Shown here in pieces: positions 17,776 through 27,346 of a stretch of DNA of 35,027 bases (positions are counted from its first letter, which is position 1; every line of letters starts with the position of its first letter). The stretch spans positions 1 to 35,027 of the forward strand of contig JAEUMX010000245.1 in NCBI GenBank assembly GCA_016791285.1, written 5' to 3'. A program made the position numbers and the translations under genes. The notes beneath the pieces were generated by a model that worked only from the letters and a program-made list of their open reading frames with translations, searched no databases and was not told the origin of the DNA. The stretch comes from Burkholderiales bacterium (lineage in GTDB: Bacteria > Pseudomonadota > Gammaproteobacteria > Burkholderiales > JAEUMW01).

Positions 17776-18843
17776 ATGATGAAGATTGCGGTTTTGCCCG
17801 GCGATGGCATCGGCCCCGAAATCGTTGCCCAGGCGGTCAAGGTCCTGCGGGTCTTGGCGAGCGATGGGCTGAAACTCGAGCTCGAACAAGCGCCGATCGG
17901 GGGGGCGGGCTACGATGCGGCGGGAGATCCGCTGCCGACGGCGACGTTGGAACTCGCGCAGGCGGCCGACGCGGTGCTGCTTGGCGCGGTGGGGGGCTAC
18001 CAGTACGACGGCTTGCCGCGTGACAAGCGGCCGGAACAGGGACTCCTGCGCATTCGCAAGGCGCTCGGCCTGTTCGCCAACCTGCGGCCGGCCATGCTCT
18101 ACCCGGAACTCGCCGACGCGTCCACTCTGAAGCCGGAAGTCGTGACGGGCCTCGATCTCATGATCGTGCGCGAGCTCACGGGCGACATCTACTTCGGCCA
18201 GCCGAAGGGCATCCGGGAACTCGCGGGCGGCGAGCGGCAGGGGTACGACACGATGCTGTACTCGGAGTCCGAGGTGAGGCGCATTGCACACGTCGCGTTC
18301 GGCATCGCGACCAAGCGCCGCCGCAAGGTCTGCTCGGTGGACAAGGCGAACGTGCTCGAGACGAGCGTGCTCTGGCGCGAGATCGTTACCGACGTTGCGC
18401 GGCAGTATCCGGAGGTCGAACTCAGGCACATGTACGTCGACAATGCTGCGATGCAGCTCGTGCGCGCGCCGAAGAGCCTCGACGTTGTGCTCACCGGCAA
18501 CCTGTTCGGCGACATCCTGTCGGACGAAGCGGCAATGCTCACCGGCTCGATCGGCATGCTCTCCTCCGCGTCCCTGGACGAGACGGGCAAGGGCCTGTAC
18601 GAGCCTGCGCACGGTTCGGCACCCGATATCGCCGGCCAGGATCTCGCGAATCCGCTGGCGACGATTCTCTCTGCGGCGATGATGCTGCGCTACACGTTCG
18701 CAGAAGGAGAAGCCGCGGCACGTGTGGAGCACGCTGTGGGCAGGGTGCTCGCGCGAGGCTTACGGACTCGCGATATCGCCTCACCCGGCGCGCAGGTCGT
18801 CGGCACCGCGGCAATGGGTGACGCGGTAATGAACGCGCTCTAG
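17776..18843 (+). CDS. leuB: 3-isopropylmalate dehydrogenase
   Basis: LeuB oxidises and decarboxylates 3-isopropylmalate to 2-oxoisocaproate with NAD+. The 355 residues match the family length. Visible motifs are the N-terminal [11 protein letters not shown], the LeuB-type substrate loop [10 protein letters not shown], the metal-binding segment [19 protein letters not shown], and the NAD-binding [17 protein letters not shown]. Two consecutive ATG codons (17776 and 17779) are possible starts, and the second gives the common family start [10 protein letters not shown]. The reading frame is open far upstream, but that part overlaps leuD out of phase and is not coding. It ends the leuCDB run, with 149 bp before asd. 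Confidence 0.97.
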   Translation: MMKIAVLPGDGIGPEIVAQAVKVLRVLASDGLKLELEQAPIGGAGYDAAGDPLPTATLELAQAADAVLLGAVGGYQYDGLPRDKRPEQGLLRIRKALGLFANLRPAMLYPELADASTLKPEVVTGLDLMIVRELTGDIYFGQPKGIRELAGGERQGYDTMLYSESEVRRIAHVAFGIATKRRRKVCSVDKANVLETSVLWREIVTDVARQYPEVELRHMYVDNAAMQLVRAPKSLDVVLTGNLFGDILSDEAAMLTGSIGMLSSASLDETGKGLYEPAHGSAPDIAGQDLANPLATILSAAMMLRYTFAEGEAAARVEHAVGRVLARGLRTRDIASPGAQVVGTAAMGDAVMNAL

Positions 18844-18992
18844 AGCGTGCTGGCATGCCGGCAGCGCTCGTCGGAGACAGCGTGCCGATCATCGGGTATG
18901 TAAGTTGCTTTTTGGCTTCCTGCGCTTAGTGATGCCATCGTGCCAGCGGGTTGCCATTCTCTTTATTGTGCGAACTTTGAGGATGAACCGGG

Positions 18993-20018
18993 ATGAGCAA
19001 GAGCTACGATGTGTGCGTGCTGGGCGCAACGGGTGCAGTTGGTGAAGTCATGCTGTCGATTCTGGAAGAGCGAAGGTTTCCGGTGCGCAATGTGTATGCC
19101 CTGGCGTCGAGCCGTTCCGCAGGGAATACGGTCCGTTTCAAGGGGCAGTCGTTGACCGTCGAGAACGTTGCCGAGTTTGACTTTGCCAAGTGTCAGATCG
19201 GTCTTTTCTCCGCGGGGGCAGGCGTGTCGGCGGAGTTTGCGCCGAAGGCGGCGGCTGCCGGGTGCGTCGTGATCGACAACACCTCGCAGTTCCGACAGGA
19301 CGAGGACATTCCGCTGGTGGTTCCCGAGGTGAACGCGCATGCGATCGCCCGCTACGGACAACGCGGAATCATCGCGAATCCGAACTGCTCGACGATTCAA
19401 ATGGTCGTGGCGCTGAAGCCGATCCACGATGCAGTTGGCATCGATCGCATCAACGTCGCCACCTATCAGTCGGTATCAGGGACCGGTAAGGAGGCGATCG
19501 ACGAGTTGGCCGGGCAGACGAAGGCTCTGATCACTGAACGGGAGGTCAAGGTCGACGTGTATCCGAAGCAGATCGCGTTCAACGTGCTGCCGCACATCGA
19601 CGTGTTCATGGACAACGGCTACACGAAGGAAGAGATGAAGATGGTTTGGGAAACGCAGAAGATCATGGAAGACGCGTCGATCCGGGTCAATCCAACGACG
19701 GTGCGGGTTCCCGTCTTCTACGGTCACTCCGAAGCGGTGCACATCGAGACCCGCAGCAAGATTTCGGCGGCACAGGCGCGTGCCCTGCTCGAGAAGGCTC
19801 CGGGCGTGGTCGTCATGGATGAGCCTCGGCCGGGGGGCTACCCGACCCCTGCCACCGACTCCGCGGGGCGCGACCCGGTCTATGTGGGGCGCATCCGCGA
19901 GGATATTTCGCACCCCTTGGGATTGGACCTTTGGGTGGTGAGCGACAACATTCGCAAGGGTGCGGCGCTCAACAGCGTGCAGATCGCCGAGATTCTGATC
20001 GAGAAGTACCTGAACTGA
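18993..20018 (+). CDS. asd: Aspartate-semialdehyde dehydrogenase
   Basis: Asd reduces aspartyl phosphate to aspartate semialdehyde, the branch point to lysine, diaminopimelate, threonine and methionine. The 341-residue protein has the N-terminal NADP-binding motif GATGAVGEVML, the catalytic cysteine C132 in ANPNCSTIQM, and the substrate-binding YQSVSGTGKEAIDEL. The intact catalytic cysteine separates it from Usg-type paralogues. The start follows a TTGAGGA purine stretch. It is followed by a strong hairpin (20025-20052) and then fimV with its own candidate promoter. metZ, a user of the homoserine branch, lies farther along the same cluster. Confidence 0.97.
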   Translation: MSKSYDVCVLGATGAVGEVMLSILEERRFPVRNVYALASSRSAGNTVRFKGQSLTVENVAEFDFAKCQIGLFSAGAGVSAEFAPKAAAAGCVVIDNTSQFRQDEDIPLVVPEVNAHAIARYGQRGIIANPNCSTIQMVVALKPIHDAVGIDRINVATYQSVSGTGKEAIDELAGQTKALITEREVKVDVYPKQIAFNVLPHIDVFMDNGYTKEEMKMVWETQKIMEDASIRVNPTTVRVPVFYGHSEAVHIETRSKISAAQARALLEKAPGVVVMDEPRPGGYPTPATDSAGRDPVYVGRIREDISHPLGLDLWVVSDNIRKGAALNSVQIAEILIEKYLN

Positions 20019-20024
20019 CGCACA

Positions 20025-20052
20025 GAGCCGTTCTGCATTGGGGCAGCGGCTC
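20025..20052 (+). terminator. Hairpin after asd without a T-run
   Basis: GAGCCG (20025-20030) pairs with CGGCTC (20047-20052), and inside it CTGC pairs with GCAG around a six-base loop, leaving a two-base TT bulge. It starts seven bases after the asd stop codon. No T-run follows, so it may stabilise or process the asd message, or act as a weak terminator, rather than being a classical intrinsic terminator. Confidence 0.5.
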
Positions 20053-20077
20053 CCCGCAAGTGAGACTCGAGTCGAAC

Positions 20078-20106
20078 TTGCGAATGTAACCCCATGAGGT
20101 TAGATT
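20078..20106 (+). promoter_or_regulatory. Candidate sigma-70 promoter for fimV
   Basis: TTGCGA (20078-20083) and TAGATT (20101-20106) are separated by exactly 17 bases. Each matches four of six consensus positions. The predicted transcription start is about 25 bases before the fimV ATG. Its place just after the asd hairpin supports separate transcription of fimV. Confidence 0.4.
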
Positions 20107-20139
20107 ACTTTATCAACTAGGGAACGGGGTAGCCGACCC

Positions 20140-22659
20140 ATGAAGCCGAAACTCCTTACACGACTCCTCGCAGGGGTATTCCTTGTCGCATCTACAGCCG
20201 TCAGCGCCGCGGGGATGGGCAAGCTTACCGTGTTGTCCGGACTTGGGCAGCCGCTACGCGCGGAGATCGACCTGGTCTCCATTCAGAAGGACGAACTCGG
20301 CACGCTGTCGGCGCGAGTTGCCTCACCCGACGCCTATCAGCAGGCCGGCATCGAGTACAACTCGGCGCTGCCTTCGGTGAAGCTGATGATCGACAAGCGC
20401 CCGGGCGGTCAACCCTTCATCCGGATCACCTCCACTCAGCCGGTGAACGAGCCCTATCTCGATCTCCTGGTCGAGCTCAACTCGAGCGCGGGCAAGCTGT
20501 CGCGGGAGTACGCGGTGCTCATGGATCCAGTCGGAGCGCCCACGTCTGCGCCGGTGGCCTTGCCCGAGCGCAAGGAAGCCCCCGCTGAATCGACTAGGTC
20601 CGCGCAGACAGCAGCGCCGCAGGAACGGGTCGCCGAGGTTCCTAGCACGGCGGGTTCGGCGGGTGATTCCTATGGTCCGGTAAAGCAAGGCGATACGCTG
20701 TCCGGCATCGCGCGCGTAAGCAAGCCGGGCGACGTCAACCTCGACCAGATGCTGGTCGCGCTCTTCAAGAGTAATCCGCAAGCGTTCTCCGGCAAGAACA
20801 TGAATCGCCTGAAGGTGGGCACCGTTCTGCGCATCCCTGACTCGCGCGAGCTCGCTGCCATTGATACCTCGGAAGCGTCCAAAGAGGTCAGGTTGCAGGC
20901 GGCGAACTGGAACGCCTACCGGCAGCAGCTCGCAGCCGCCGCGCCGGCAGCACCCGAAGAATCGCCACGGCAGTCCGCTTCTGGGAGGATCTCTGCGAGC
21001 GTCGAAGATCAGACCGCGGCCCGCCCCAGCGAGGATGTGCTGAGGCTTTCGAAGGCCAATAGCGGCGGCACGCTGAAGACGGCAACCGGCGTAAGCAAAG
21101 GTGCCAAAGCCGTACAGGACCGCGTGAAGACCCTCGAGGAGGAACTCACGGCGCGCGACAAAGCTCTGCAAGAAGCCAATGAGCGCGTGCAAATGCTCGA
21201 AAAATCCGTGAGCGACATGCAGCGGCTGATCGAGATCAAGAGCGCCGGTGGCGCCAACCTGCAGAACCAAGCTGCCGCCACGACCCAACCCGTGGCGCCG
21301 GTTGCTCCGCCTGCCGGAGCCTCGACGGCGGCCGAAATTCAGAAAACGGCGGATGGAGCAGTGCCCCCTGTAGCGAACCCGACCGGATCCGCACCGGCCG
21401 AGAACGCCAAGCCCGAACCGCATCCCGCGGCGATTTCCAAGCCCAAGGTTTTCTCACCGCCCCCCGCCAGCGAACCGGACCTCGTCGAGTCGCTCACCAG
21501 CGAGCCGCTCTATCTGGCCGCCGGCGCAGGCGGACTCGTTCTGCTGGGTGCGCTGGCGTTCGTGAAGCGCCGCCGCACGAGGCAAGAAGCGGAGCCCGTA
21601 CTCGACCTTGCACCCGAGCATTACGCTGCCCCCGAAGGCGCGTTTGAAACTGCGCCGAATGTTCCGGTCACTCCGGCGGCGGCCTCGACCGCCGCAGTGG
21701 CGTCGACCGATGAAATGGGCACGCTGGAAGAGGCGACAAAGTATCTTGCGCTGGGCCGCGAGACACAGGCCGAGGAAGTGCTCAAGGAAGCACTGAAGAC
21801 ACAACCCGCTCAGCCCGCGCTTCTTCTCAAGCTCCTGGAAGTGTTTGCCGCTCGCAAGGACAAGCGCGCGTTCCAGTCCACCGCCCAGGAACTCCTGGCG
21901 GCCACGGGTGGTAACGGCGAGATGTGGCTGCAGGCCATGCGCATGGGGCATGCCGTCGATCCGGAGAATCCTGTCTACGCCTCCGCTGCCACCAAGGCCG
22001 TCGGAACAGCCAGTGATCTCGATTTCGATCTCGACGTGGTCGCCCCGAAGGGGGTTACCGAGACTGACATCACCGTCGACGCAGCGCAGGCTTCCCGCCA
22101 GCACGAGCGCACCCAGGTCATGGACGATGATCAGGTGCGCCACGTTGCGCAATCCGGTATCCACAGTGGGGTCGTGGCGTCGGGTTTTGCCAGCGGTCCT
22201 CTCCTGACGACGGATTTCAACCTCGATGGAAGTGGCGCTGCCGTGACCGGCACCAACGTGGCAGTCGATGGCTCGAAGACAGATATCGCTGCGCTCGACA
22301 TCAACTTCGACCTGCCGCCGGAAGCGCTTACGACCGCTCTTGGCAACGGGACCCGCAGTGAGATCAAGGTCGATCTGCAAAGACCCGCCGCTACGCCGAC
22401 TTCGAGCGACATTCTGGATTTCGATCTCTCCGGCATCAGCCTCAATCTCGACGGCACCACCACGGGCCTGGAAACTTCGCCAGCCGGTCCGATGAAGAAC
22501 GATCACTGGTTCGATGTTCAGACCAAATTCGACCTCGCGAAGGCATATCAGGAGATGGGCGACAAGGACAGCGCACGCGAGATCCTGAAGGAAGTGATCG
22601 CCGAGGGAGATGCGCAGCAGCAGGCGGAAGCCAAGTCGCTGCTGGAAGCTTTGGCCTGA
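20140..22659 (+). CDS. fimV: FimV-family polar scaffold protein
   Basis: This 839-residue inner-membrane protein resembles FimV/TspA, which organises the cell pole and supports type IV pilus function and peptidoglycan-associated assembly. A signal peptide covers about residues 1-23. The conserved FimV N-terminal domain follows (KLTVLSGLGQPLRAEIDL), then a LysM-like peptidoglycan-binding segment (about 178-231), a predicted coiled coil (about 326-365), a Pro/Ala-rich linker, one transmembrane helix (about 457-473, followed by KRRRTR), an acidic cytoplasmic region with TPR-like helices (about 527-600), and the FimV C-terminal domain (about 785-839, KFDLAKAYQEMGDKDSAREI). The order is normal for the family. 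Its place between asd and truA is conserved in related bacteria. No pilus genes occur in this window. Confidence 0.93.
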   Translation: MKPKLLTRLLAGVFLVASTAVSAAGMGKLTVLSGLGQPLRAEIDLVSIQKDELGTLSARVASPDAYQQAGIEYNSALPSVKLMIDKRPGGQPFIRITSTQPVNEPYLDLLVELNSSAGKLSREYAVLMDPVGAPTSAPVALPERKEAPAESTRSAQTAAPQERVAEVPSTAGSAGDSYGPVKQGDTLSGIARVSKPGDVNLDQMLVALFKSNPQAFSGKNMNRLKVGTVLRIPDSRELAAIDTSEASKEVRLQAANWNAYRQQLAAAAPAAPEESPRQSASGRISASVEDQTAARPSEDVLRLSKANSGGTLKTATGVSKGAKAVQDRVKTLEEELTARDKALQEANERVQMLEKSVSDMQRLIEIKSAGGANLQNQAAATTQPVAPVAPPAGASTAAEIQKTADGAVPPVANPTGSAPAENAKPEPHPAAISKPKVFSPPPASEPDLVESLTSEPLYLAAGAGGLVLLGALAFVKRRRTRQEAEPVLDLAPEHYAAPEGAFETAPNVPVTPAAASTAAVASTDEMGTLEEATKYLALGRETQAEEVLKEALKTQPAQPALLLKLLEVFAARKDKRAFQSTAQELLAATGGNGEMWLQAMRMGHAVDPENPVYASAATKAVGTASDLDFDLDVVAPKGVTETDITVDAAQASRQHERTQVMDDDQVRHVAQSGIHSGVVASGFASGPLLTTDFNLDGSGAAVTGTNVAVDGSKTDIAALDINFDLPPEALTTALGNGTRSEIKVDLQRPAATPTSSDILDFDLSGISLNLDGTTTGLETSPAGPMKNDHWFDVQTKFDLAKAYQEMGDKDSAREILKEVIAEGDAQQQAEAKSLLEALA

Positions 22660-22662
22660 TCA

Positions 22663-22695
22663 CGAGGTTGCGGGCGCAACGCCCGCGACCCCTCG
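22663..22695 (+). terminator. Strong GC hairpin after fimV
   Basis: GCGGGCG (22670-22676) pairs with CGCCCGC (22680-22686) around a CAA loop. The stem continues outward with T-G and T-A pairs, then after a two-base bulge CGAGG (22663-22667) pairs with CCTCG (22691-22695). It begins four bases after the fimV stop. There is no T-run, so it could be a rho-linked or stabilising structure. The rest of the 200-bp gap before truA contains a GTCGGT-N7-ACCGAC inverted repeat near 22835 but no clear promoter. Confidence 0.5.
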
Positions 22696-22859
22696 GCGAA
22701 AGCGGGGCCGCGTCCCGGGTTGCGGGCCAGCCTCGAGCCGGTCATCATTGGCACCCTTCGGCCCGTCCGGGTCGTATCGCGGTGCCATTTCTCTGTGCTG
22801 ACGCCCCCTTGCGCCGCTCGCTCCCGTAGTCGGTCGGTATACCGCACCGACGCGTAGAC

Positions 22860-23666
22860 GTGAGGATCGCGGTCGGCCTCGAGTACGACGGGTCTGGCTT
22901 CTGCGGCTGGCAGACGCAGTCGTCAGGATGCTCGCTCCAGGACGCGTTCGAGCGCGCGCTGGCGGCCATAGCGGGCGACCCTGTCGCATCGGTCTGTGCC
23001 GGGCGCACCGACGCCGGGGTGCACGCTTTCGGCCAAGTGGCGCATTTCGACGTCACGGTCCACCGACCCGTCACGGCCTGGGTGCGCGGTGTCAACGCCC
23101 ATCTCCCGCGCAGCATCGCGGTTACTTGGGCGCGCGAGGTGACTCAAGCGTTTCACGCTCGCTTCAGTGCCCGTTCGCGCAGCTATCGCTACGTTCTGCT
23201 GAACCGACCCGAGCGACCCGGCCTCTTCCGCGGGCGGGCCGGCTGGTATCATCACGCGCTCGATGTCGAGGCCATGCGCGAAGCAGCACAGCACCTCGTG
23301 GGCGAGCACGACTTCAGTGCGTTTCGCTCCGCTGAGTGCCAGTCTCGTTCCGCCGTCAGGCAGATGCTCAGCATCGCGATCCATCGCGAGGACAGTCTCG
23401 TGACCATGGACTTCCGTGCGAACGCTTTTCTTCACAACATGGTGCGCATCATCGTGGGCTGTCTGATCGAGGTCGGCAGCGGCAAGCGCTCGCCCTCATG
23501 GCTGGGTGAAGTGCGGGATGCGCGTGATCGCACGCAGGCGGCGGCAACCGCCGAAGCGGCGGGGCTTTACCTGGTCAGCGTAAGCTACGACGGCAGGTGG
23601 GATTTTCCGCGTGTGATTCGTCCGTTGCCTCCAGGCGTTCAGGGGCTGTCGTTGCCATGGCCGTAG
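22860..23666 (+). CDS. truA: tRNA pseudouridine(38-40) synthase
   Basis: TruA isomerises uridines 38-40 in the tRNA anticodon arm. The 268-residue chain has the N-terminal LEYDGSGFCGWQTQ and the catalytic aspartate D51 in CAGRTDAGVHAFGQV. The C-terminal FRANAFLHNMVRIIVG is also typical. Translation starts at GTG 22860, with no strong ribosome site. Its last ten bases overlap the start of trpF, which suggests translational coupling. Confidence 0.96.
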   Translation: MRIAVGLEYDGSGFCGWQTQSSGCSLQDAFERALAAIAGDPVASVCAGRTDAGVHAFGQVAHFDVTVHRPVTAWVRGVNAHLPRSIAVTWAREVTQAFHARFSARSRSYRYVLLNRPERPGLFRGRAGWYHHALDVEAMREAAQHLVGEHDFSAFRSAECQSRSAVRQMLSIAIHREDSLVTMDFRANAFLHNMVRIIVGCLIEVGSGKRSPSWLGEVRDARDRTQAAATAEAAGLYLVSVSYDGRWDFPRVIRPLPPGVQGLSLPWP

Positions 23667-24280
23667 CGGTCAAAGTCTGCGGCATCACGCGGGTCGAGGA
23701 CGCGCTCGCCGCGGCCCGTGCGGGGGTCCAGGCGCTCGGCTTCATCTTTCATCCACCGAGCCCACGCCACGTCGACATCCCGCGCGTGCACGCGATCGTC
23801 CGCGTCTTGCCGCCCTTTATCACGACCGTCGGCGTCTTTGTCGATCCCGAGCGCGCGTTCGTGGAATCGGTTCTGCGGCAGGTTCGGCTCGGGGTGCTGC
23901 AGTTTCACGGCGACGAAGACCCGGACTTCTGTGCGGGATTCGGCGTGCCCTATATGAAGGCCGTGCGCGTTCGGGACGGGCTCGATTTGTTACAATACGC
24001 GTCCCTTTTCCGCGGCGCGCAGGCACTGCTCCTGGACGCGTTCGTACCTGGCAGTCACGGTGGAACCGGCCAGACGTTCGACTGGGCGCTGATACCAACC
24101 TCTCTGCCGCTGCCGATCGTGCTGTCGGGCGGCCTCGACGCCGCGAACGTGGCGTCGGCTATCAGGCGCGTGCGACCGTGGGCGGTCGATGTGTCGAGCG
24201 GCGTCGAGAGCGACAAGGGGATCAAGGACGCGGCGAAGATCGCCGCCTTCATGCGAGGGGTGCGCGATGCGGATGTATGA
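23657..24280 (+). CDS. trpF: Phosphoribosylanthranilate isomerase
   Basis: TrpF converts N-(5-phosphoribosyl)anthranilate to its 1-deoxyribulose form, the third step of tryptophan synthesis. The 207-residue TIM barrel has the catalytic cysteine C8 in [12 protein letters not shown], the phosphate-binding [13 protein letters not shown] with the general-acid aspartate just before it (LLLDAF), and [10 protein letters not shown] and DVSSGVES near the end. The start at ATG 23657 gives [11 protein letters not shown] and lies inside the last codons of truA. The gene also overlaps trpB by 14 bp, so truA, trpF and trpB are tightly coupled. Confidence 0.96.
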   Translation: MAVAVKVCGITRVEDALAAARAGVQALGFIFHPPSPRHVDIPRVHAIVRVLPPFITTVGVFVDPERAFVESVLRQVRLGVLQFHGDEDPDFCAGFGVPYMKAVRVRDGLDLLQYASLFRGAQALLLDAFVPGSHGGTGQTFDWALIPTSLPLPIVLSGGLDAANVASAIRRVRPWAVDVSSGVESDKGIKDAAKIAAFMRGVRDADV

Positions 24281-25466
24281 CCTGCCCGATGCCCGAGGAC
24301 ACTTCGGACCGTATGGCGGGGTTTTCGTAGCCGAGACGTTGATCCACGCCTTGGGCGAGCTGCTGACGGCGTACCAGCGTTGCCGCAGCGATGCCGCGTT
24401 CCAGGCCGAGTTCCGTGACGAGCTCGTGCACTACGTCGGCCGGCCGAGTCCCATCTACCACGCAAGGCGCTGGTCTCAGCAGCTCGGCGGAGCGCAGATC
24501 TACCTGAAGCGCGAAGATCTGAATCACACAGGTGCGCACAAGATCAACAACACCATCGGCCAGGCCCTGCTCGCCCGGCACATGGGCAAACCGCGCGTGA
24601 TCGCCGAGACGGGTGCGGGCCAGCATGGCGTTGCGACCGCCACCGTCGCAGCGCGCTACGGCATGGAGTGCGTCGTCTACATGGGGGTCGAGGACGTGAA
24701 GCGTCAGGCGCCCAACGTTTATCGCATGAAGCTGCTCGGCGCGACGGTGGTGCCGGTGGAAAGCGGGTCCAGGACGCTCAAGGATGCGCTCAACGAAGCC
24801 ATGCGCGACTGGGTGACCAACGTCGAGAACACGTTCTACATCATCGGCTCGGTGGCGGGTCCGCATCCCTATCCGATGATGGTGCGAGATTTCCAGTCCG
24901 TCATCGGCGAGGAGTCGAAGGTGCAGATGTCGGAGCAGGTAGGGCGTCAGCCGGACGCGGTCATCGCCTGCGTCGGCGGCGGATCGAACGCCATCGGCCT
25001 CTTCTATCCCTACATCGAAGACAAAGGTGTGCGCCTCATCGGTGTCGAAGCGGCGGGGCTCGGGCTCGCCAGCGGCAAGCATGCGGCCACGCTCTGCGCC
25101 GGGCGGCCGGGTGTGCTGCATGGGGCGCGCACCTACCTCATGCAGGACGAGAACGGCCAGATCACCGAGACTCATTCGGTGTCGGCCGGCCTCGATTATC
25201 CGGGGGTCGGTCCCGAGCATTCCTGGCTGAAGGACAGCGGGCGCGCCGAGTACGTCGCGGTCACCGACCAGGAAGCGCTCGAAGCGTTCCATGTCTTGTG
25301 TCGCTCGGAGGGGATCATCCCTGCGCTCGAGAGTGCCCACGCGCTTGCCTATGCTGCCCGGATCGCGCCGCAGATGAGCCGGGATGCGATCCTGCTGGTG
25401 AGTCTCTCCGGGCGCGGCGACAAGGACATGAACACGGTCGCTCAGCTGTCGGGAATGCATTTCTAG
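24267..25466 (+). CDS. trpB: Tryptophan synthase, beta chain
   Basis: TrpB joins indole and serine to make tryptophan using PLP, in an alpha2-beta2 complex with TrpA. The 399-residue protein has the PLP lysine K92 in [10 protein letters not shown], the [20 protein letters not shown] segment, and the phosphate-binding [16 protein letters not shown] 24267 has AGGGG six bases upstream. A second in-frame ATG at 24273 is possible. The start overlaps trpF by 14 bp. trpA follows after 82 bp. Confidence 0.97.
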   Translation: MRMYDLPDARGHFGPYGGVFVAETLIHALGELLTAYQRCRSDAAFQAEFRDELVHYVGRPSPIYHARRWSQQLGGAQIYLKREDLNHTGAHKINNTIGQALLARHMGKPRVIAETGAGQHGVATATVAARYGMECVVYMGVEDVKRQAPNVYRMKLLGATVVPVESGSRTLKDALNEAMRDWVTNVENTFYIIGSVAGPHPYPMMVRDFQSVIGEESKVQMSEQVGRQPDAVIACVGGGSNAIGLFYPYIEDKGVRLIGVEAAGLGLASGKHAATLCAGRPGVLHGARTYLMQDENGQITETHSVSAGLDYPGVGPEHSWLKDSGRAEYVAVTDQEALEAFHVLCRSEGIIPALESAHALAYAARIAPQMSRDAILLVSLSGRGDKDMNTVAQLSGMHF

Positions 25467-25548
25467 CGGGCGGTAACAACGCGAGCGGGTCCGCCAGGTC
25501 CGGGAGACGGCGATTCGCACGCAATCACGGCACACAACACATCACTCC

Positions 25549-26346
25549 ATGTCCCGCATCGAAGCGACGTTCGGGCAGCTCAAAGCCAGCGGGCGCAAGG
25601 CCCTGATTCCTTTCTTCACGGCCGGGGATCCCGAGCCCGCGCTCACCGTGCCAATCATGCAAGCCCTGGTACGCGGCGGCGCCGACGTGGTCGAGGTCGG
25701 CGTCCCGTTCTCCGATCCGATGGCGGACGGTCCGACGATCCAGCGATCGTCCGAGCGTGCGCTCGAGCACGGCACCTCGCTCAGGCAGATCCTGGGGTTC
25801 GTCTCCGAGTTCCGTGCCACCGATGCGACGACGCCCGTGGTGCTGATGGGTTATGCCAACCCGATCGAAGCCCTGGGGCAGGAGACGTTTGCCGACCGGT
25901 GCGCAGAGTCGGGGGTCGACGGCGTGCTGGTGGTGGACTATCCGCCGGAGGAATGCGGGGCACTGGTGCAGCTCCTGGCGGCACGGGGCATCGATACCAT
26001 TTTCCTGCTCTCGCCGACCACGACCGAGTCCCGCATGGACGAGGTCGCGCGCTTGGCGCGCGGCTACATCTACTACGTATCGCTGAAGGGCGTCACGGGC
26101 GCGGGCCATCTGGACTTGGCGGAACTGCGCAGCCGCATTCCGCGCATTCGTTCCCACTTCGGCGTGCCGGTCGGGGTCGGCTTCGGCATTCGCGATGCTG
26201 CCACTGCGCGTGCCATCGCCTCGTTCGCCGACGCGGTCGTCATCGGCAGCCGGCTCGTGGAGGAGATCGAAGGTGCGCCGCGCGGCGAACTCCTCGAACG
26301 GGTGACGGCGTTCATGCGCGAAATCAGGACTGCGCTCGATGGGTAA
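25549..26346 (+). CDS. trpA: Tryptophan synthase, alpha chain
   Basis: TrpA cleaves indole-3-glycerol phosphate and channels indole to TrpB. The 265-residue barrel has both catalytic acids, E49 in [11 protein letters not shown] and D60 in PMADGPTIQ, at the same numbers as the Salmonella enzyme, and the phosphate loop [12 protein letters not shown] near the C-terminus. There is no obvious ribosome site before the ATG. It sits between trpB and accD, as in other betaproteobacteria. trpE, trpG, trpD and trpC are not in this window. Confidence 0.97.
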   Translation: MSRIEATFGQLKASGRKALIPFFTAGDPEPALTVPIMQALVRGGADVVEVGVPFSDPMADGPTIQRSSERALEHGTSLRQILGFVSEFRATDATTPVVLMGYANPIEALGQETFADRCAESGVDGVLVVDYPPEECGALVQLLAARGIDTIFLLSPTTTESRMDEVARLARGYIYYVSLKGVTGAGHLDLAELRSRIPRIRSHFGVPVGVGFGIRDAATARAIASFADAVVIGSRLVEEIEGAPRGELLERVTAFMREIRTALDG

Positions 26347-26376
26347 GGTGCGCCGCTTGGCACCGGGGAGCACGAG

Positions 26377-27246
26377 ATGAGCTGGCTGCAGAAGCTGTTG
26401 CCGCCGAAGATCAAGCGCTCCACCGGTGATGGCAAGAAGGTCGTCCCCGAGGGCCTGTGGGTCAAGTGCGAAGCCTGCGAGGCGGTGCTGTACCGAACCG
26501 ACCTCGACAACCAGCAGAACGTCTGCCCCAAGTGCAGCCATCACATGCGCCTCACCGCGCGCGAGCGACTCGACCATCTGCTCGACGCGGAGGGCCGTTA
26601 CGAGATCGGCGCCGAGGTGCACCCGGTCGACAGCCTCAAGTTCAAGGACAGCCGCCGGTATGCGGAGCGGCTGGGTGTCGCCCAGGAGGAAACCGGGGAG
26701 CAGGACGCGCTCGTCGTCCTGCAGGGGAGCATCAAGACTCTCCCGGTCGTGATCGCCGCCTTCGAGTTCCGCTTCATGGGCGGCTCGATGGGCTCGGTGG
26801 TGGGTGAGCGCTTCGTGCGGGGGGTGCACGCCTGCCTCGAGCAGAAGCTGCCCTTCGTATGCTTCAGCGCAAGCGGCGGCGCACGCATGCAGGAAGCGCT
26901 GTTCTCGCTCATGCAGATGGCGAAGACCACGGCCGCGCTCACCGAGCTCGCGAAGGCGAAGCTGCCCTTCATTTCCGTGCTCACCGATCCCACCATGGGC
27001 GGTGTCTCCGCGAGCTTCGCCATGATCGGCGACGTGGTGATCGCGGAACCGGGTGCGCTGATCGGCTTTGCGGGGCCGCGGGTGATCGAGCAGACGGTAC
27101 GCGAAACGCTCCCGGAAGGTTTCCAGCGCGCCGAGTTCCTGCTCGAGCACGGTGCCATCGACATGATCGTGGACCGGCGCCAGATGCGCGAGCGCCTGGC
27201 AAGCCTCCTCCAGATGCTCACCGGGCAGCCCGCGGCTGCAGCCTGA
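26377..27246 (+). CDS. accD: Acetyl-CoA carboxylase, carboxyltransferase beta subunit
   Basis: AccD with AccA transfers the carboxyl group from biotin to acetyl-CoA, forming malonyl-CoA for fatty-acid synthesis. The 289-residue protein has the N-terminal four-cysteine zinc finger (C31, C34, C50, C53) and then a crotonase-like carboxyltransferase domain with the oxyanion segment [18 protein letters not shown] and the [12 protein letters not shown] segment. GGGGAG lies seven bases before the ATG. It follows trpA by 30 bp and leads into folC. Confidence 0.97.
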   Translation: MSWLQKLLPPKIKRSTGDGKKVVPEGLWVKCEACEAVLYRTDLDNQQNVCPKCSHHMRLTARERLDHLLDAEGRYEIGAEVHPVDSLKFKDSRRYAERLGVAQEETGEQDALVVLQGSIKTLPVVIAAFEFRFMGGSMGSVVGERFVRGVHACLEQKLPFVCFSASGGARMQEALFSLMQMAKTTAALTELAKAKLPFISVLTDPTMGGVSASFAMIGDVVIAEPGALIGFAGPRVIEQTVRETLPEGFQRAEFLLEHGAIDMIVDRRQMRERLASLLQMLTGQPAAAA

Positions 27247-27346
27247 GCTTCGGCCCGCTCCATCGCCTGATAACCGCTCACGCCGCCGGACGCCTCCCAT
27301 AGAGCCACCATCGACCGCCGCCTCCTGCCCCGGCGAGCACGGCACG

